64,000 bases of DNA, from positions 1-64,000 of the forward strand of contig CAAHEI010000085.1 of the NCBI GenBank assembly GCA_900772475.1, given 5' to 3'. The position numbers and the translations under genes are program-made. The stretch comes from Clostridia bacterium. Its GTDB lineage: Bacteria > Bacillota > Clostridia > TANB77 > CAG-465. This document shows, in pieces, positions 53,643 through 62,129 of the stretch (positions are counted from its first letter, which is position 1; each line of letters starts with the position of its first letter). The notes beneath the pieces are model-generated. The model searched no databases, was not told the origin of the DNA, and saw only the letters and a program-made list of their open reading frames with translations.

Positions 53643-54458
53643 TTAATCCCCTCCTATGTCATAAAAATTTTCTAAATCATTATATTCTCTTTGAGTGTAA
53701 CTTTTATATCTATTGCTACTTTTTTTAGAAACACCTTCAAGTTCTCTTTTTTCATCTCTTTCAACTTTAGCTACTACCCAATTTAATATTGCATTATAAT
53801 CACTAGCATACACTTTACCACTAGACTTTTTATATAAATCTAATGCTACAATTATTTTAGCTGTTTTCTCATTACCATATTGCTCTACCAAATTATTTAG
53901 CTCTTCCAATTTTAGAGAAACTCTATCTGCAAAAAAAATTTTTTCTTGCCCATTAGAAATATTTAAATTAGTATTATTTATATCAGTATTATTAGAGTTC
54001 TCTTTTAGACTTCTAGAAATTCTATTTAGAACTTCTTGAAGTTCTTCTTTTGAACTTCTGAAAGTTCTATCCTTAAATTTTTCTAAATCTTCTGATTGCA
54101 TTTTACCTATATAAATTCTATTTGCAAGCCCTTGTCCTAGTCTTTCTTCCTTTATAAGATTGCATTTTTTCAATTCATTAAATACTTTTGAAGCAGTTGC
54201 TCTAGATATTTTTAATTCATTTATAAGTTCTTGTCTTGTATAAATCAAATATATCTCTCCATTTTCATTAAACCATTTATTTATTCTTGAAAGTTCTAAT
54301 CTATCAAGCAATAATGTATATGTTACCTTTGCTTCTAAAGATAATTTATCTTTATATAATGTACTTCTAAATAATTCTTTTGGCATTTGATAAAACCTGT
54401 ATGTTAGTGTTTCATTTATCTTAAATAAATCTAATTTTTCTTCATATTCACTACTCAT
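53643..54458 (-). CDS. RepA_N-type replication initiator
   Basis: A 271-residue protein with the RepA N-terminal domain: YRFYQMPKELFRSTLYKDKLSLEAKVTYTLLLDRLELSRINKWFNENGEIYLIYTRQEL, followed by a winged-helix ISRATASKVFNELKKCNLIKEERLGQG. A helical C-terminus follows. RepA_N proteins initiate plasmid replication and are common in ICEs and IMEs. The ATG at 54458 is chosen because GAAAGGAG lies 6 nt before it; a longer frame has no ribosome site. Confidence 0.8.
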   Translation of the reverse strand: MSSEYEEKLDLFKINETLTYRFYQMPKELFRSTLYKDKLSLEAKVTYTLLLDRLELSRINKWFNENGEIYLIYTRQELINELKISRATASKVFNELKKCNLIKEERLGQGLANRIYIGKMQSEDLEKFKDRTFRSSKEELQEVLNRISRSLKENSNNTDINNTNLNISNGQEKIFFADRVSLKLEELNNLVEQYGNEKTAKIIVALDLYKKSSGKVYASDYNAILNWVVAKVERDEKRELEGVSKKSSNRYKSYTQREYNDLENFYDIGGD

Positions 54459-54474
54459 ACAACTCCTTTCAAGC

Positions 54475-54515
54475 AAAAAAATAATGAAAATTATATTCTT
54501 TATATAATTTTCATT
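54475..54515 (-). terminator. Terminator at the element's transcription entry side
   Basis: A 13-bp perfect stem (aatgaaaattata / tataattttcatt, 54483-54495 and 54503-54515) is followed by seven T on the minus strand, just before the rep ribosome site. It lies where dac transcription would enter the element. Confidence 0.7.
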
Positions 54516-54562
54516 TATGATAAATAGCTTATTTTCAATATTTTTCTTTCCTGCTAAAATTT

Positions 54563-54574
54563 AACAGTAACATC
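54563..54574. repeat. Right attachment-site core
   Basis: aacagtaacatc, identical to the copy at 44938. On the minus strand it follows GTTTCTGCAAAT, encoding the VSAN of the SxN motif. Confidence 0.85.
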
Positions 54575-55007
54575 ATTTGCAGAAACTACACATATAGCTT
54601 TTAAAGCTTCATCTACAGTCAGCTCTTCATTTTCTTTAAACCATATTTGTGAACCTCCCATTTTAGATGCTTTAGTACTGCATTTTACTTTATCTTGATA
54701 AGTCATTTTTCCGTGAATCTATTTGTTCCATTGTAAGAAGCATAGTCATAACTTTAGTTACAGACGCAGGTAATAACTTTTCATTCTCATTATTGGCATA
54801 AAGGATTTTTCCAGTTGTAGGCTCCATAAGTACCTGAGCTTCAGACTGAAAATTGAACTCAGGAGAGGATGCAAGTGTGCTTATACTACTTATCTTTGTT
54901 TCTTTATTTTTATTTACAGGATATGTATATGTTGCTGCACTAACTGTTGTAAATATAACCATTAAAAAGTATGTAATCAAAAAGCTTATTTGTATTTTCT
55001 TTTTCAA
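54563..55007 (-). pseudogene. D-alanyl-D-alanine carboxypeptidase, 5' part (interrupted and frameshifted)
   Basis: The start of the dac gene: signal peptide (ISFLITYFLMVIFTTVSAA), SxxK motif (LLPASVTKVMTM), then in the shifted frame GKMTYQDKVKCSTKASKMGGSQ, WFKENEELTVDEALKAICV and the SxN motif (VVSANDVTV) up to the core. One extra base near 54713 (GATTCACGGAAAA instead of GATTCAGGAAAA) shifts the frame after residue about 100. The TTG at 55007 is chosen because GAGGTGG lies 5 nt upstream; the GTG at 55016 is within that site. With the 3' part and minus the extra base it makes 408 codons including stop. Confidence 0.92.
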
Positions 55008-55067
55008 ATTAACCACCTCAAAAAAAATCGAATAATATAACTATTACATTATATTATTCGACATTTA
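55001..55067. repeat. Copy A of a terminator/leader repeat
   Basis: About 65 bases (ttaaccacctca, an A-run, then a 12-bp hairpin tcgaataatata / tatattattcga) recur at 56037-56104 in the same orientation with roughly 85-90 % identity by eye. Confidence 0.75.
55020..55061 (-). terminator. Hairpin with T-tract directly upstream of the dac ribosome site
   Basis: A 12-bp perfect stem (55028-55039 and 55050-55061) is followed by eight T on the minus strand. The dac ribosome site GAGGTGG starts immediately after it. It can end an upstream transcript or act as an attenuator of dac. Confidence 0.7.
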
Positions 55068-55162
55068 TTTTATGAATGATAATTTTTAACGAACAAATTG
55101 TTAATACAAGCTATCCTATTTAATAATATTTAGTTTGTATTTATCACGCCTATACCATTAAC

Positions 55163-55270
55163 AGTGATATAACTGTATAACTTTTATTTTCCAATCCTTT
55201 TTCGTAAGCAAACTTATCTCCTATTAATGCCATATCTTTTTTGTATTCTAATATCTCTAATACTTAATTA
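55163..55270 (-). pseudogene. Possible short coding remnant
   Basis: A 36-codon open stretch reads EILEYKKDMALIGDKFAYEKG and on to a stop at a TAG. It has no ribosome site or start. It may be a decayed gene end; I cannot name the family. The rest of 55071-55274 shows nothing. Confidence 0.2.
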
Positions 55271-55274
55271 TCTA

Positions 55275-55901
55275 TTATAAAATAACAGATAAATTTTCTA
55301 GATTATTCCCTTTAAATTCCAGTTTAACAACGCATGGTGATTTCATATCTAAAACAATTTCATCTTTATATACAAGTTTTATTTCTTCGTTTAATTTGCA
55401 CCAATTCATTAATAAAAATTTTAACGCAGCCCCATGACTTACTATTGCAATTTTTTTACCCTTATTTTCAGTTAGTATTTTAGTTAATGCATCTGTCATT
55501 CTTTTATTTACTTCAACTCTGCTTTCTCCACCAACATTTTTTAAATTCTTATCTAGTAACTGTTCTTCTGTAAACGAATGCTTTTTATTTTTTCCTAACT
55601 CTTTTAATAAACTTAAATCACCTAATTTTCTCTCATTTAACTTATCGTCTATATTGATTTCTATATTATTATTATCTGCTATATATTTTGATGTAGAAAT
55701 AGCTCTAACATAATTACTAGACCATAAAACGTTTATATTACTTAGTTCGTCTAAATCAGCCAATTTTTGTGCTTTCTTTTCACCAAGCACAGATAAAGTT
55801 ATTTTCTCATTATTTATTTGTTCATTTTCCGCTATATATTTTTTCCCTTTTATTTTTAATTGTTCTGAATGTCTTATTAAATAAACTATTGTTTTATTCA
55901 A
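55275..55901 (-). CDS. Histidine phosphatase (phosphoglycerate mutase-like)
   Basis: A 208-residue branch of the histidine phosphatase superfamily. The catalytic His lies in YLIRHSE (variant of RHG/RHGE), with Arg in SSNYVRAISTSKYIA, Glu in LNERKLGDL, and the second His in AIVSHGAALK. Substrate unknown. The TTG start has GGTGAT 8 nt upstream. It lies between the two copies of the terminator/leader repeat. Confidence 0.8.
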   Translation of the reverse strand: MNKTIVYLIRHSEQLKIKGKKYIAENEQINNEKITLSVLGEKKAQKLADLDELSNINVLWSSNYVRAISTSKYIADNNNIEINIDDKLNERKLGDLSLLKELGKNKKHSFTEEQLLDKNLKNVGGESRVEVNKRMTDALTKILTENKGKKIAIVSHGAALKFLLMNWCKLNEEIKLVYKDEIVLDMKSPCVVKLEFKGNNLENLSVIL

Positions 55902-56036
55902 AATTTTATCACCAATAAAATTATATCAAAAAAAATTATCTTGTACAAGAATATAACATAACTTTATATTTGTTATTTGAATTTTTATTGCAGTATTATT
56001 TATTACTTAAGAATTGCAACATATCATCATATCCTT

Positions 56037-56104
56037 CTTTTTTAAACTAACTACCTCAAAAAATCGAATAATATGACTATTACGTTATATTATCCGACTT
56101 CTAT
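56037..56104. repeat. Copy B of the terminator/leader repeat
   Basis: Matches copy A at 55001-55067, including the GAGGTAG ribosome-site remnant and the first bases of a decayed dac-like start (GTTTAAAAAAGAAGG). Confidence 0.7.
56058..56097 (-). terminator. Terminator of the 44-aa gene
   Basis: An 11-bp stem with one mismatch (tcgaataatat / atattatccga) has six T on the minus strand, 30 bases past the 44-aa stop. Confidence 0.6.
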
Positions 56105-56127
56105 TAAATTTTAATATATATTTATTT

Positions 56128-56262
56128 TTAAATAAATTTTTTTGTCATTTTCATTAATTGTTTTTTACCTTTTTGGTACATACCCATAATATTTGAACTA
56201 TTCATAACACCAACAACTGTACCTGCTATTATACCCATTATTGCTCCTTTAGCAAAGCTCAT
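56128..56262 (-). CDS. 44-aa YtxH-like small membrane protein
   Basis: The short product MSFAKGAIMGIIAGTVVGVM (residues 1-20) forms a Gly-rich membrane helix, followed by a basic tail (MYQKGKKQLMKMTKKFI). AAAGGAGTGA lies 5 nt before the ATG. Similar tiny YtxH-like proteins occur widely in Clostridia with no known function. Confidence 0.7.
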   Translation of the reverse strand: MSFAKGAIMGIIAGTVVGVMNSSNIMGMYQKGKKQLMKMTKKFI

Positions 56263-56275
56263 AAAATCACTCCTT

Positions 56276-56662
56276 TCATTTTTTATTATTTTTTGTCTTG
56301 TACATCTTTTTTAAACTAGAAAATATTTCATATATACCAAGTAATACCATAAACAAGTAAAAACAATTTTTTAAAATTTTTTCATCAATTATTTTTAACA
56401 AAAAAATTCCAGTTATACTTCCAATGCTAACGGGAATAACAAGTTTTAAAAGATTTTTAACATCAATATTCTTCTTTTTAATATTATAAATAGTAGTAAC
56501 TATCCCTACTACAATAAACATTATCAAATTATATCCCTGTGCCTCCTTATGCTCTAAAATGTTAAAAATTGTTGTAAGTAGTATAAAAATACTACCTCCA
56601 CCAATTCCCATTCCAGCAATTATTGTGCTAATTATTGATATTAAAATAAAACCTATATTCAA
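56276..56662 (-). CDS. TauE/SafE-like permease, C-terminal half-size subunit
   Basis: A 128-residue membrane protein with about four helices and the TauE family's GMGIGGGSIF start motif, then YNLIMFIVVGIVTTI and VKNLLKLVIPVSIGSITGIFL. It is half the length of a standard TauE permease. TTG start, GAGGCG upstream. Together with the preceding half-size gene it may form one anion transporter. Confidence 0.7.
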   Translation of the reverse strand: MNIGFILISIISTIIAGMGIGGGSIFILLTTIFNILEHKEAQGYNLIMFIVVGIVTTIYNIKKKNIDVKNLLKLVIPVSIGSITGIFLLKIIDEKILKNCFYLFMVLLGIYEIFSSLKKMYKTKNNKK

Positions 56663-56664
56663 AT

Positions 56665-57018
56665 TTACACGCCTCTTTCTTGAAAAAATTTAAATACTGT
56701 AAGAATAACAAGTAATATACCAGAAATTAAGTTTAAAACATTTGCAGGAATTTTCTTCATAACTTTTGTTCCAATAATTCCTGATATACAAGCAATAACA
56801 ATAAGTGGTGTAATTATTTTGTAATCAAAATTTATCACATTTCTATATCCAAAAATAGCAAACATGCTTGAAACTGAAAGTACAGCTACACTTAAAGCCC
56901 TTACTTTGTGTGTCTCTAATTTTAAAAAATATATTAAATAGAATACTAAAACCTGTCCTGAACCAGCAGCAAACATACAATTTAAAACTCCCACGAAAAA
57001 TCCTACTAAATAAATCAT
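56665..57018 (-). CDS. TauE/SafE-like permease, N-terminal half-size subunit
   Basis: A membrane protein with about four helices and the motif MFAAGSGQVLVFYL, equivalent to the GxGxGGG motif of its partner. KVRALSVAVLSVSSMFAIFGYRNV and the ISGIIGTKVMKKIPANVL block are typical of TauE. The ATG at 57018 is preferred to 57054, because the latter lies in the stem of the upstream terminator. No clear ribosome site precedes 57018. Confidence 0.6.
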   Translation of the reverse strand: MIYLVGFFVGVLNCMFAAGSGQVLVFYLIYFLKLETHKVRALSVAVLSVSSMFAIFGYRNVINFDYKIITPLIVIACISGIIGTKVMKKIPANVLNLISGILLVILTVFKFFQERGV

Positions 57019-57032
57019 ATTTTTATTATTTG

Positions 57033-57074
57033 TAAAAAAAAAGAAAACATGCAAGATTTATCCTGCATGTTTTT
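57033..57074 (-). terminator. Terminator of the seven-Cna-B adhesin gene
   Basis: aaaacatgca.g / c.tgcatgttttt forms a 10-12 bp stem with TTTTCTTTTTTTT on the minus strand, just beyond the stop at 57087. Confidence 0.8.
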
Positions 57075-57086
57075 AATTATATTTTT

Positions 57087-60000
57087 TTATTCTTTTTTGT
57101 TTAAATCATCGTTATTATATTTTGGTGTAATGTCAATCATTTCATTTTCTAACTCCTCTATTTTTTTTGAAGAGTTGTCTACTTGTATAACATTACTATT
57201 ATCTTTAGCTTGTTCTTCCTCTATTTTGTTATCTTTACTTTTTACTTTTTCATCTGTACTAATTGATGTTATATTTTGATTTTGTATGCATTCTGTACTT
57301 TGTGAAATATTATCTTTGTTTTCTTGCAAGTTAACATTATTATCTAAATTTTGATCATTACCTATGATAACATCACTTTGATCTTTTACATCTTGAATGC
57401 TATTTTTTACACCATTTTCACTTTCACTTGTTAAATTATTAACCTTGTCAGATTCATCTTTACTAATTATATTATTACAATTACCGTTCGGATTATTATT
57501 TTCATATGGACTAGAATTATTATCCTCTGGTGGATTTGGATTATCCTTTTTATTTTTTATTATCTTATATAAAATATACACTATAACACTTCCAGCTGTA
57601 ACTATAACTACAATTAGAGTATTTGTGCTTAAAAATCCACCAGTTACAGGTAATTTCTTGTGTTCATTTGAAACTTTCTTTTCAACCATTTCATTATTCT
57701 TTTTAATTTTTATATCATATGTTTTTGAATCAATAATATATTCATCTGGCACCTCAACTTCTTGGTATATATATTCACCAGTTGGTAATGATTTAGTTGT
57801 TGCAACTCCATTTTCATCTGTAACAATTGCGTCTACAATATCATTATTTGACTTATCAATTACATTAAATTTTGCATTTGCTATTGCAACTTTACTATCC
57901 TTATCAATTTTTAAAATCTTTATATTTCCATGAGATCTTTTATTTACAACTTTTACAGTAGCCTCTAAGTTTTTAGCATTAATCTCAAAGTCATATTCAT
58001 TTGTATCTAAAACATATTTATCAGGTACATCGATCTCTTTATATTTATATTTTCCTAGTTTTAAATTATCTAAAGTTGCTGTCCCCGTAGAATCTGTTTT
58101 TATTGTTCCAACATTCTTATTTTCACTATTTAAAATTTGGAATTTTACTCCTTCTATTGGAGAATCATTTTCATCAACTTTGATAATCTTTATTTTTCCT
58201 CTTACTTGAATATTTTTAACTTTTTTTTCAAGCATTTCATTATTTTTCTTGATTTTAAATTCATATTTTTGGTTATCTAAAACATATTCAGGTGGTACTT
58301 CCACTTCCTGATAAAAATAATCACCTGTTGGCAAAGCTTTTGTTCTTGCAATACCATTTTCATCAGTTATAATTGTATCAGCAACTTTATTACTTGATCT
58401 TTCTATTATATTAAATTTTACCTTTGAAACTGGTTGCTTAGTTTCTTTATCTAATTTTATAATCTTTAAAATTCCCTTTGCTCTTTGGTTTACAATCTTA
58501 GCATTAACTTCTCTTGATTCTGAAGTTATTTCAAATTCATATTCTTTCTCATCCAAAACATACAGATATGGTGTGTGGATTTCTCTATATTTATACTTTC
58601 CAACAGGTAAATTTTGTACTTGTGCAATTCCATTAGCATCCGTAATAACTGTAGAAATCACTTTATTATCTGAGTCAATTATCTCAAATTTTACCCCTCC
58701 TATAGGAGCATCATTTTCATCAACTTTTATAATTTTAATTACACCATATATTTTTTTATCAATTTCAGTCTGTTCTACCACTTGATTTAAAGTTTCAATT
58801 TTAAATGTATACTCTTTTGTATCCAAATCATATCCATAAGGAGCTTTTACCTCTTTGTATGTATATGAACCCTTACCTAAATCTGGAGATATAGCCTTAC
58901 CGTTTTTATCGGTTGTAAGTTTTGCAATTACCTTTTTATTAGAATCATATATTTCAAATTCTGCACCTTCTAAAGGTTTATTTTCATCATCACCCACTTT
59001 TAAAATTTGTAATTTTCCAACTATTTTTTCATTTGTAATACTTTCTCTTACAACACTATTTTTTTCTGTAATACTAAAAGTTCTTGTTTCGGTATCCATA
59101 ATAAATCCATCTGGAACTGATACTTCTTTATATGTATATGTACCTTTTTCTAACTCAGGACTAGTTGCAATACCATTTGCATCTGTTGTAATTTTTGCAA
59201 CTACTTTGTTCTTTGCATCATATATTTCAAAAACCGCTCCAGCAATTGGTGTTTTTGCTTTCTTTTCTAATTTTGTTATTTGAAGTACACCTTTTACCTT
59301 TGTATTTTTTACTTCAACACTTGTTGTTTTATTTCTATTTACAGTTACATTATAGCTTGCTTTTTCAATAATATATCCATCTGGAACTGAACTTTCAGTT
59401 AAAGTATATTTACCAAGATCTAATTTGTTAAAACTTAAGTTACCCTTTGCATCTGTTTTACCAGTTGCGACCTGTTTTCCTGTAGAATCTTTCAATGCAA
59501 ATTCTGCACCTTGTACAGGTTTTTTATCTTGATCAGATTTTACAATTTTTATATTTCCTTTACTTTCTTCCCAAGACGCTGTAGCATTTCCTGATACGTT
59601 AACTTGTTCTGTATCTAAGAAAACAAAGTTTTGCCAACTACCTCTTCCATATATAACTCCTACATATTTATTAGCTTTTGAAGTTGCATTTATTTTAAGA
59701 GAACCAGCTGGAAGTGACTTCTTAACTAATACATATATTTCCTCATTTTTTGAAAATGAAGATTTTTCTTTATTATTTTTATCAACAATTTTTGTTCCAG
59801 CCGGTTGACTAGATAATGAAATATTTATTTTATTTATAGAAGAAAATCCTGATATTGTTGCTTTATATGGTCCAATTTTAATTTGACTATCACTATATTC
59901 GTAATTTACTTTTGCTTTAGACGAGTCAAGTTTGAATGTACCTGGATTATAACTAGTCTTTAATAATTTGTTAGCTATTTTTTTACTATTTTTTAACATA

Positions 60001-60518
60001 TCACCTGTATGTGAACTATACTTCAAATTTGCTTGAAGTTTATTCATGTCAAAATTTAATCCCTTAGTATCTGATGTTCCATTTACAGCAGTCCAAACAG
60101 CCATCTGAGTTGCAAGATATGCTTCATCATTATTAGCAGCTCCTAATTGTGCTGCACTTTTTGTAGGATAACCGTTCATAAGTACTGCGACTGCCTTGTT
60201 TGATTTTACATTTCCAATATACTGAAGTCCTGTTCCATTTGGTGGATTTCTTACATCATAATCCATACAATATGCAACGTGTCCTCCCATCCATGATATT
60301 GCATAATAACTATATGAATTATGGTTATTATCAAAAGCATATGGATGTTGTATTCCATCTTTAAATGTATATACCAACGTTTCTCGACCTGCCTTCAAAA
60401 AGAATGGATTAACATCAACAAGCATAATTAAAGTAAGAATCGCAATCATAATAATCTTAACTCTAGTTTGCCTTAATTTAGAATATCCCTTTCTTATTTT
60501 TTCAACTATTTTCTTCAT
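57087..60518 (-). CDS. Thioester-domain adhesin with seven Cna-B repeats and an LPVTG anchor
   Basis: A 1143-residue surface protein. A signal/transmembrane segment (about residues 20-45) leads to a TQXA-type thioester domain: Cys in AYCMDYDV and Gln in LATQMAVW can form a thioester that bonds host amines. Seven SpaA/Cna-B domains follow (about 300-955); each shows the isopeptide Lys (IKIxK) and the Glu of YxYxEV.P. The wall signal LPVTGG plus a helix comes next (about 955-990). A 140-residue Asn/Asp/Lys-rich tail then follows, instead of the usual short basic tail. The ATG at 60518 is chosen because GGAGGAG lies 7 nt upstream. Confidence 0.88.
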   Translation of the reverse strand: MKKIVEKIRKGYSKLRQTRVKIIMIAILTLIMLVDVNPFFLKAGRETLVYTFKDGIQHPYAFDNNHNSYSYYAISWMGGHVAYCMDYDVRNPPNGTGLQYIGNVKSNKAVAVLMNGYPTKSAAQLGAANNDEAYLATQMAVWTAVNGTSDTKGLNFDMNKLQANLKYSSHTGDMLKNSKKIANKLLKTSYNPGTFKLDSSKAKVNYEYSDSQIKIGPYKATISGFSSINKINISLSSQPAGTKIVDKNNKEKSSFSKNEEIYVLVKKSLPAGSLKINATSKANKYVGVIYGRGSWQNFVFLDTEQVNVSGNATASWEESKGNIKIVKSDQDKKPVQGAEFALKDSTGKQVATGKTDAKGNLSFNKLDLGKYTLTESSVPDGYIIEKASYNVTVNRNKTTSVEVKNTKVKGVLQITKLEKKAKTPIAGAVFEIYDAKNKVVAKITTDANGIATSPELEKGTYTYKEVSVPDGFIMDTETRTFSITEKNSVVRESITNEKIVGKLQILKVGDDENKPLEGAEFEIYDSNKKVIAKLTTDKNGKAISPDLGKGSYTYKEVKAPYGYDLDTKEYTFKIETLNQVVEQTEIDKKIYGVIKIIKVDENDAPIGGVKFEIIDSDNKVISTVITDANGIAQVQNLPVGKYKYREIHTPYLYVLDEKEYEFEITSESREVNAKIVNQRAKGILKIIKLDKETKQPVSKVKFNIIERSSNKVADTIITDENGIARTKALPTGDYFYQEVEVPPEYVLDNQKYEFKIKKNNEMLEKKVKNIQVRGKIKIIKVDENDSPIEGVKFQILNSENKNVGTIKTDSTGTATLDNLKLGKYKYKEIDVPDKYVLDTNEYDFEINAKNLEATVKVVNKRSHGNIKILKIDKDSKVAIANAKFNVIDKSNNDIVDAIVTDENGVATTKSLPTGEYIYQEVEVPDEYIIDSKTYDIKIKKNNEMVEKKVSNEHKKLPVTGGFLSTNTLIVVIVTAGSVIVYILYKIIKNKKDNPNPPEDNNSSPYENNNPNGNCNNIISKDESDKVNNLTSESENGVKNSIQDVKDQSDVIIGNDQNLDNNVNLQENKDNISQSTECIQNQNITSISTDEKVKSKDNKIEEEQAKDNSNVIQVDNSSKKIEELENEMIDITPKYNNDDLNKKE

Positions 60519-60560
60519 ATATACTCCTCCACATATATCAAATATATTCATATTACAAAC

Positions 60561-60589
60561 ATTCTAGCACAAAAAAATATATACGTCAA
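60561..60589 (-). promoter_or_regulatory. Promoter of the adhesin gene
   Basis: TTGACG (60584-60589), 17 bases, TAGAAT (60561-60566). The 60590-60748 stretch upstream holds no further feature. Confidence 0.65.
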
Positions 60590-60748
60590 AGCGTTATGTC
60601 GTCTTTTTTAACATTTTTTTCGCCTTTATGCTATATATTTATTTGATTTTGTAGCATTTTAATTTCAATATTACATTTTAATTAAATCTATGACTTCATT
60701 TTGTAAAGAAACTAGTTTAATATTGATTCTACTAACTTTACAAGAGAT

Positions 60749-60780
60749 AAAGCACATGAAGATAAACCTTCATATGCTTT
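60749..60780. terminator. hflX terminator hairpin
   Basis: A 13-bp stem (aaagcacatgaag / cttcatatgcttt, one mismatch each) lies just past the hflX stop at 60783. The T-run is poor. Confidence 0.55.
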
Positions 60781-60782
60781 AT

Positions 60783-62051
60783 TTAATATTGCTCTATTAT
60801 ATATTGTTTATACTTTCCATAGTCTTTTTGATTTAAACAGATTTTAATCAAAGTTCCTCTTTCTGTATAATTTGTTGATAAAAATTTATATTTTTTATTT
60901 AAATATGAAGTAATATCACCTCTTTGAAATGGAATTTCCATTTTACATGTTATATAATGTGTAAAAACTTTATCTGATATTACTTTTATAAGTTGATCTA
61001 TACCAATATTATTTCTTGCTGAAATATACACTTTATTTCCATCAATATATGGTAATTTACTATTACTTACTTTATCACATTTATTAAAAACATATATTAC
61101 TGGAATATTGTCCGCTCCTATTTCTTTTAAAGTATCATTTGTAACCCTAATATTTTCATCATAGTCCTCATCAGAATAATCTATAACATGTAGTAATAAA
61201 TCTGCATTTTTTACTTCATCTAATGTACTTCTAAATGCTTTTATAAGGGAATGTGGTAACTCACGTATAAATCCAACTGTATCAGATAATAAAAACTCTT
61301 TTCCATCTTTAATTTTTATTTTTCTTACACTAGTTTCAAGTGTTGCAAAAAGCATATCCTCCTCAAGTACCTTTTTTGAATTATCTGAGCGTGATATATC
61401 AACAAAGGTATTTAAAATAGTCGATTTTCCCGCATTTGTATAACCAACAAGAGAAACTAAAGGGATCTGTGAATCATTTCTTTTTCTTCTTTGAATATTT
61501 CTCCTAATCTTAACCTCATTTAATTCTTTATTTAATTTATTAATTCTATCCTCTATTATTCTCCTATCTAGTTCAATCTGTTTTTCACCACTACCTTTAT
61601 TACTAAGTCCACTTCCTCCACCTTGCCTTCCAAGAGACATATGAAGTCCTGCAAGTCTTGGCAACATATATCTAAGTTTTGCTATTTCAACTTGCATTTT
61701 AGATTCATTTGTCTTAGCTCTTCTTGCAAAAATTTCAAGAATAATAGAAGTTCTATCTAAAATTTGTATATCTAACTTTGATTCTAAATTTTTTAATTGA
61801 GATGGTGAAAGTTCATTATTAAATACAACCATATCAGGTTTACAATCATCTATTTTCTCTTTTATTTCTTCTATTTTTCCAGTTCCGACATAAAATGCTG
61901 AATTTATTTCCCTTAAATTTTGTATAATGCTCCCAACTGGTTCAATCTCACATGCTTTAACTAATTCTTCTAATTCATTCATAGATTTAAAAAAATACAA
62001 TTCATCGTTTAAATTTGCTCCAACAAGTAGTGCTTTTTGTTTTTCCTCCAT
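60783..62051 (-). CDS. hflX: Ribosome-associated GTPase HflX
   Basis: A 422-residue GTPase that binds the 50S subunit and splits stalled ribosomes. The N-terminal HflX domain includes VFNNELSPSQLKNLE and the glycine-rich helix region (LAGLHMSLGRQGGGSGLSNKGSGEKQIELDRR). The G domain shows G1 GYTNAGKST (about residue 205), G3 DTVGFIRELP, and G4 NKCD. AGAGGT precedes the ATG. Confidence 0.93.
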   Translation of the reverse strand: MEEKQKALLVGANLNDELYFFKSMNELEELVKACEIEPVGSIIQNLREINSAFYVGTGKIEEIKEKIDDCKPDMVVFNNELSPSQLKNLESKLDIQILDRTSIILEIFARRAKTNESKMQVEIAKLRYMLPRLAGLHMSLGRQGGGSGLSNKGSGEKQIELDRRIIEDRINKLNKELNEVKIRRNIQRRKRNDSQIPLVSLVGYTNAGKSTILNTFVDISRSDNSKKVLEEDMLFATLETSVRKIKIKDGKEFLLSDTVGFIRELPHSLIKAFRSTLDEVKNADLLLHVIDYSDEDYDENIRVTNDTLKEIGADNIPVIYVFNKCDKVSNSKLPYIDGNKVYISARNNIGIDQLIKVISDKVFTHYITCKMEIPFQRGDITSYLNKKYKFLSTNYTERGTLIKICLNQKDYGKYKQYIIEQY

Positions 62052-62129
62052 AAATAATACCTCTTTATCTAATCTTTACAATATCTGAACAAGTATACCC
62101 TATTTATTAAATTTTACCAAATATGTTTT

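Larger units (their letters stand above)
44938..54574. mobile_element. 9.6-kb integrative element with tandem serine recombinases inserted in a dac gene
   Basis: Bounded by a 12-bp direct repeat aacagtaacatc at 44938-44949 and 54563-54574; the repeat-to-repeat distance is 9625 bp. Left-end serine recombinases, a RepA_N initiator near the right end, RadC-like and ArdC-like genes and lysin fragments are typical of integrative mobilizable or conjugative elements of Firmicutes. No relaxase, coupling protein or T4SS gene is present, so it is a mobilizable or decayed derivative. The dac reading frame joins exactly across one copy of the repeat. Confidence 0.88.

Noticed and set aside
44938..54574. 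A conjugative (self-transmissible) element
   Set aside because: No relaxase, coupling protein or T4SS genes are seen; at most it is mobilizable.
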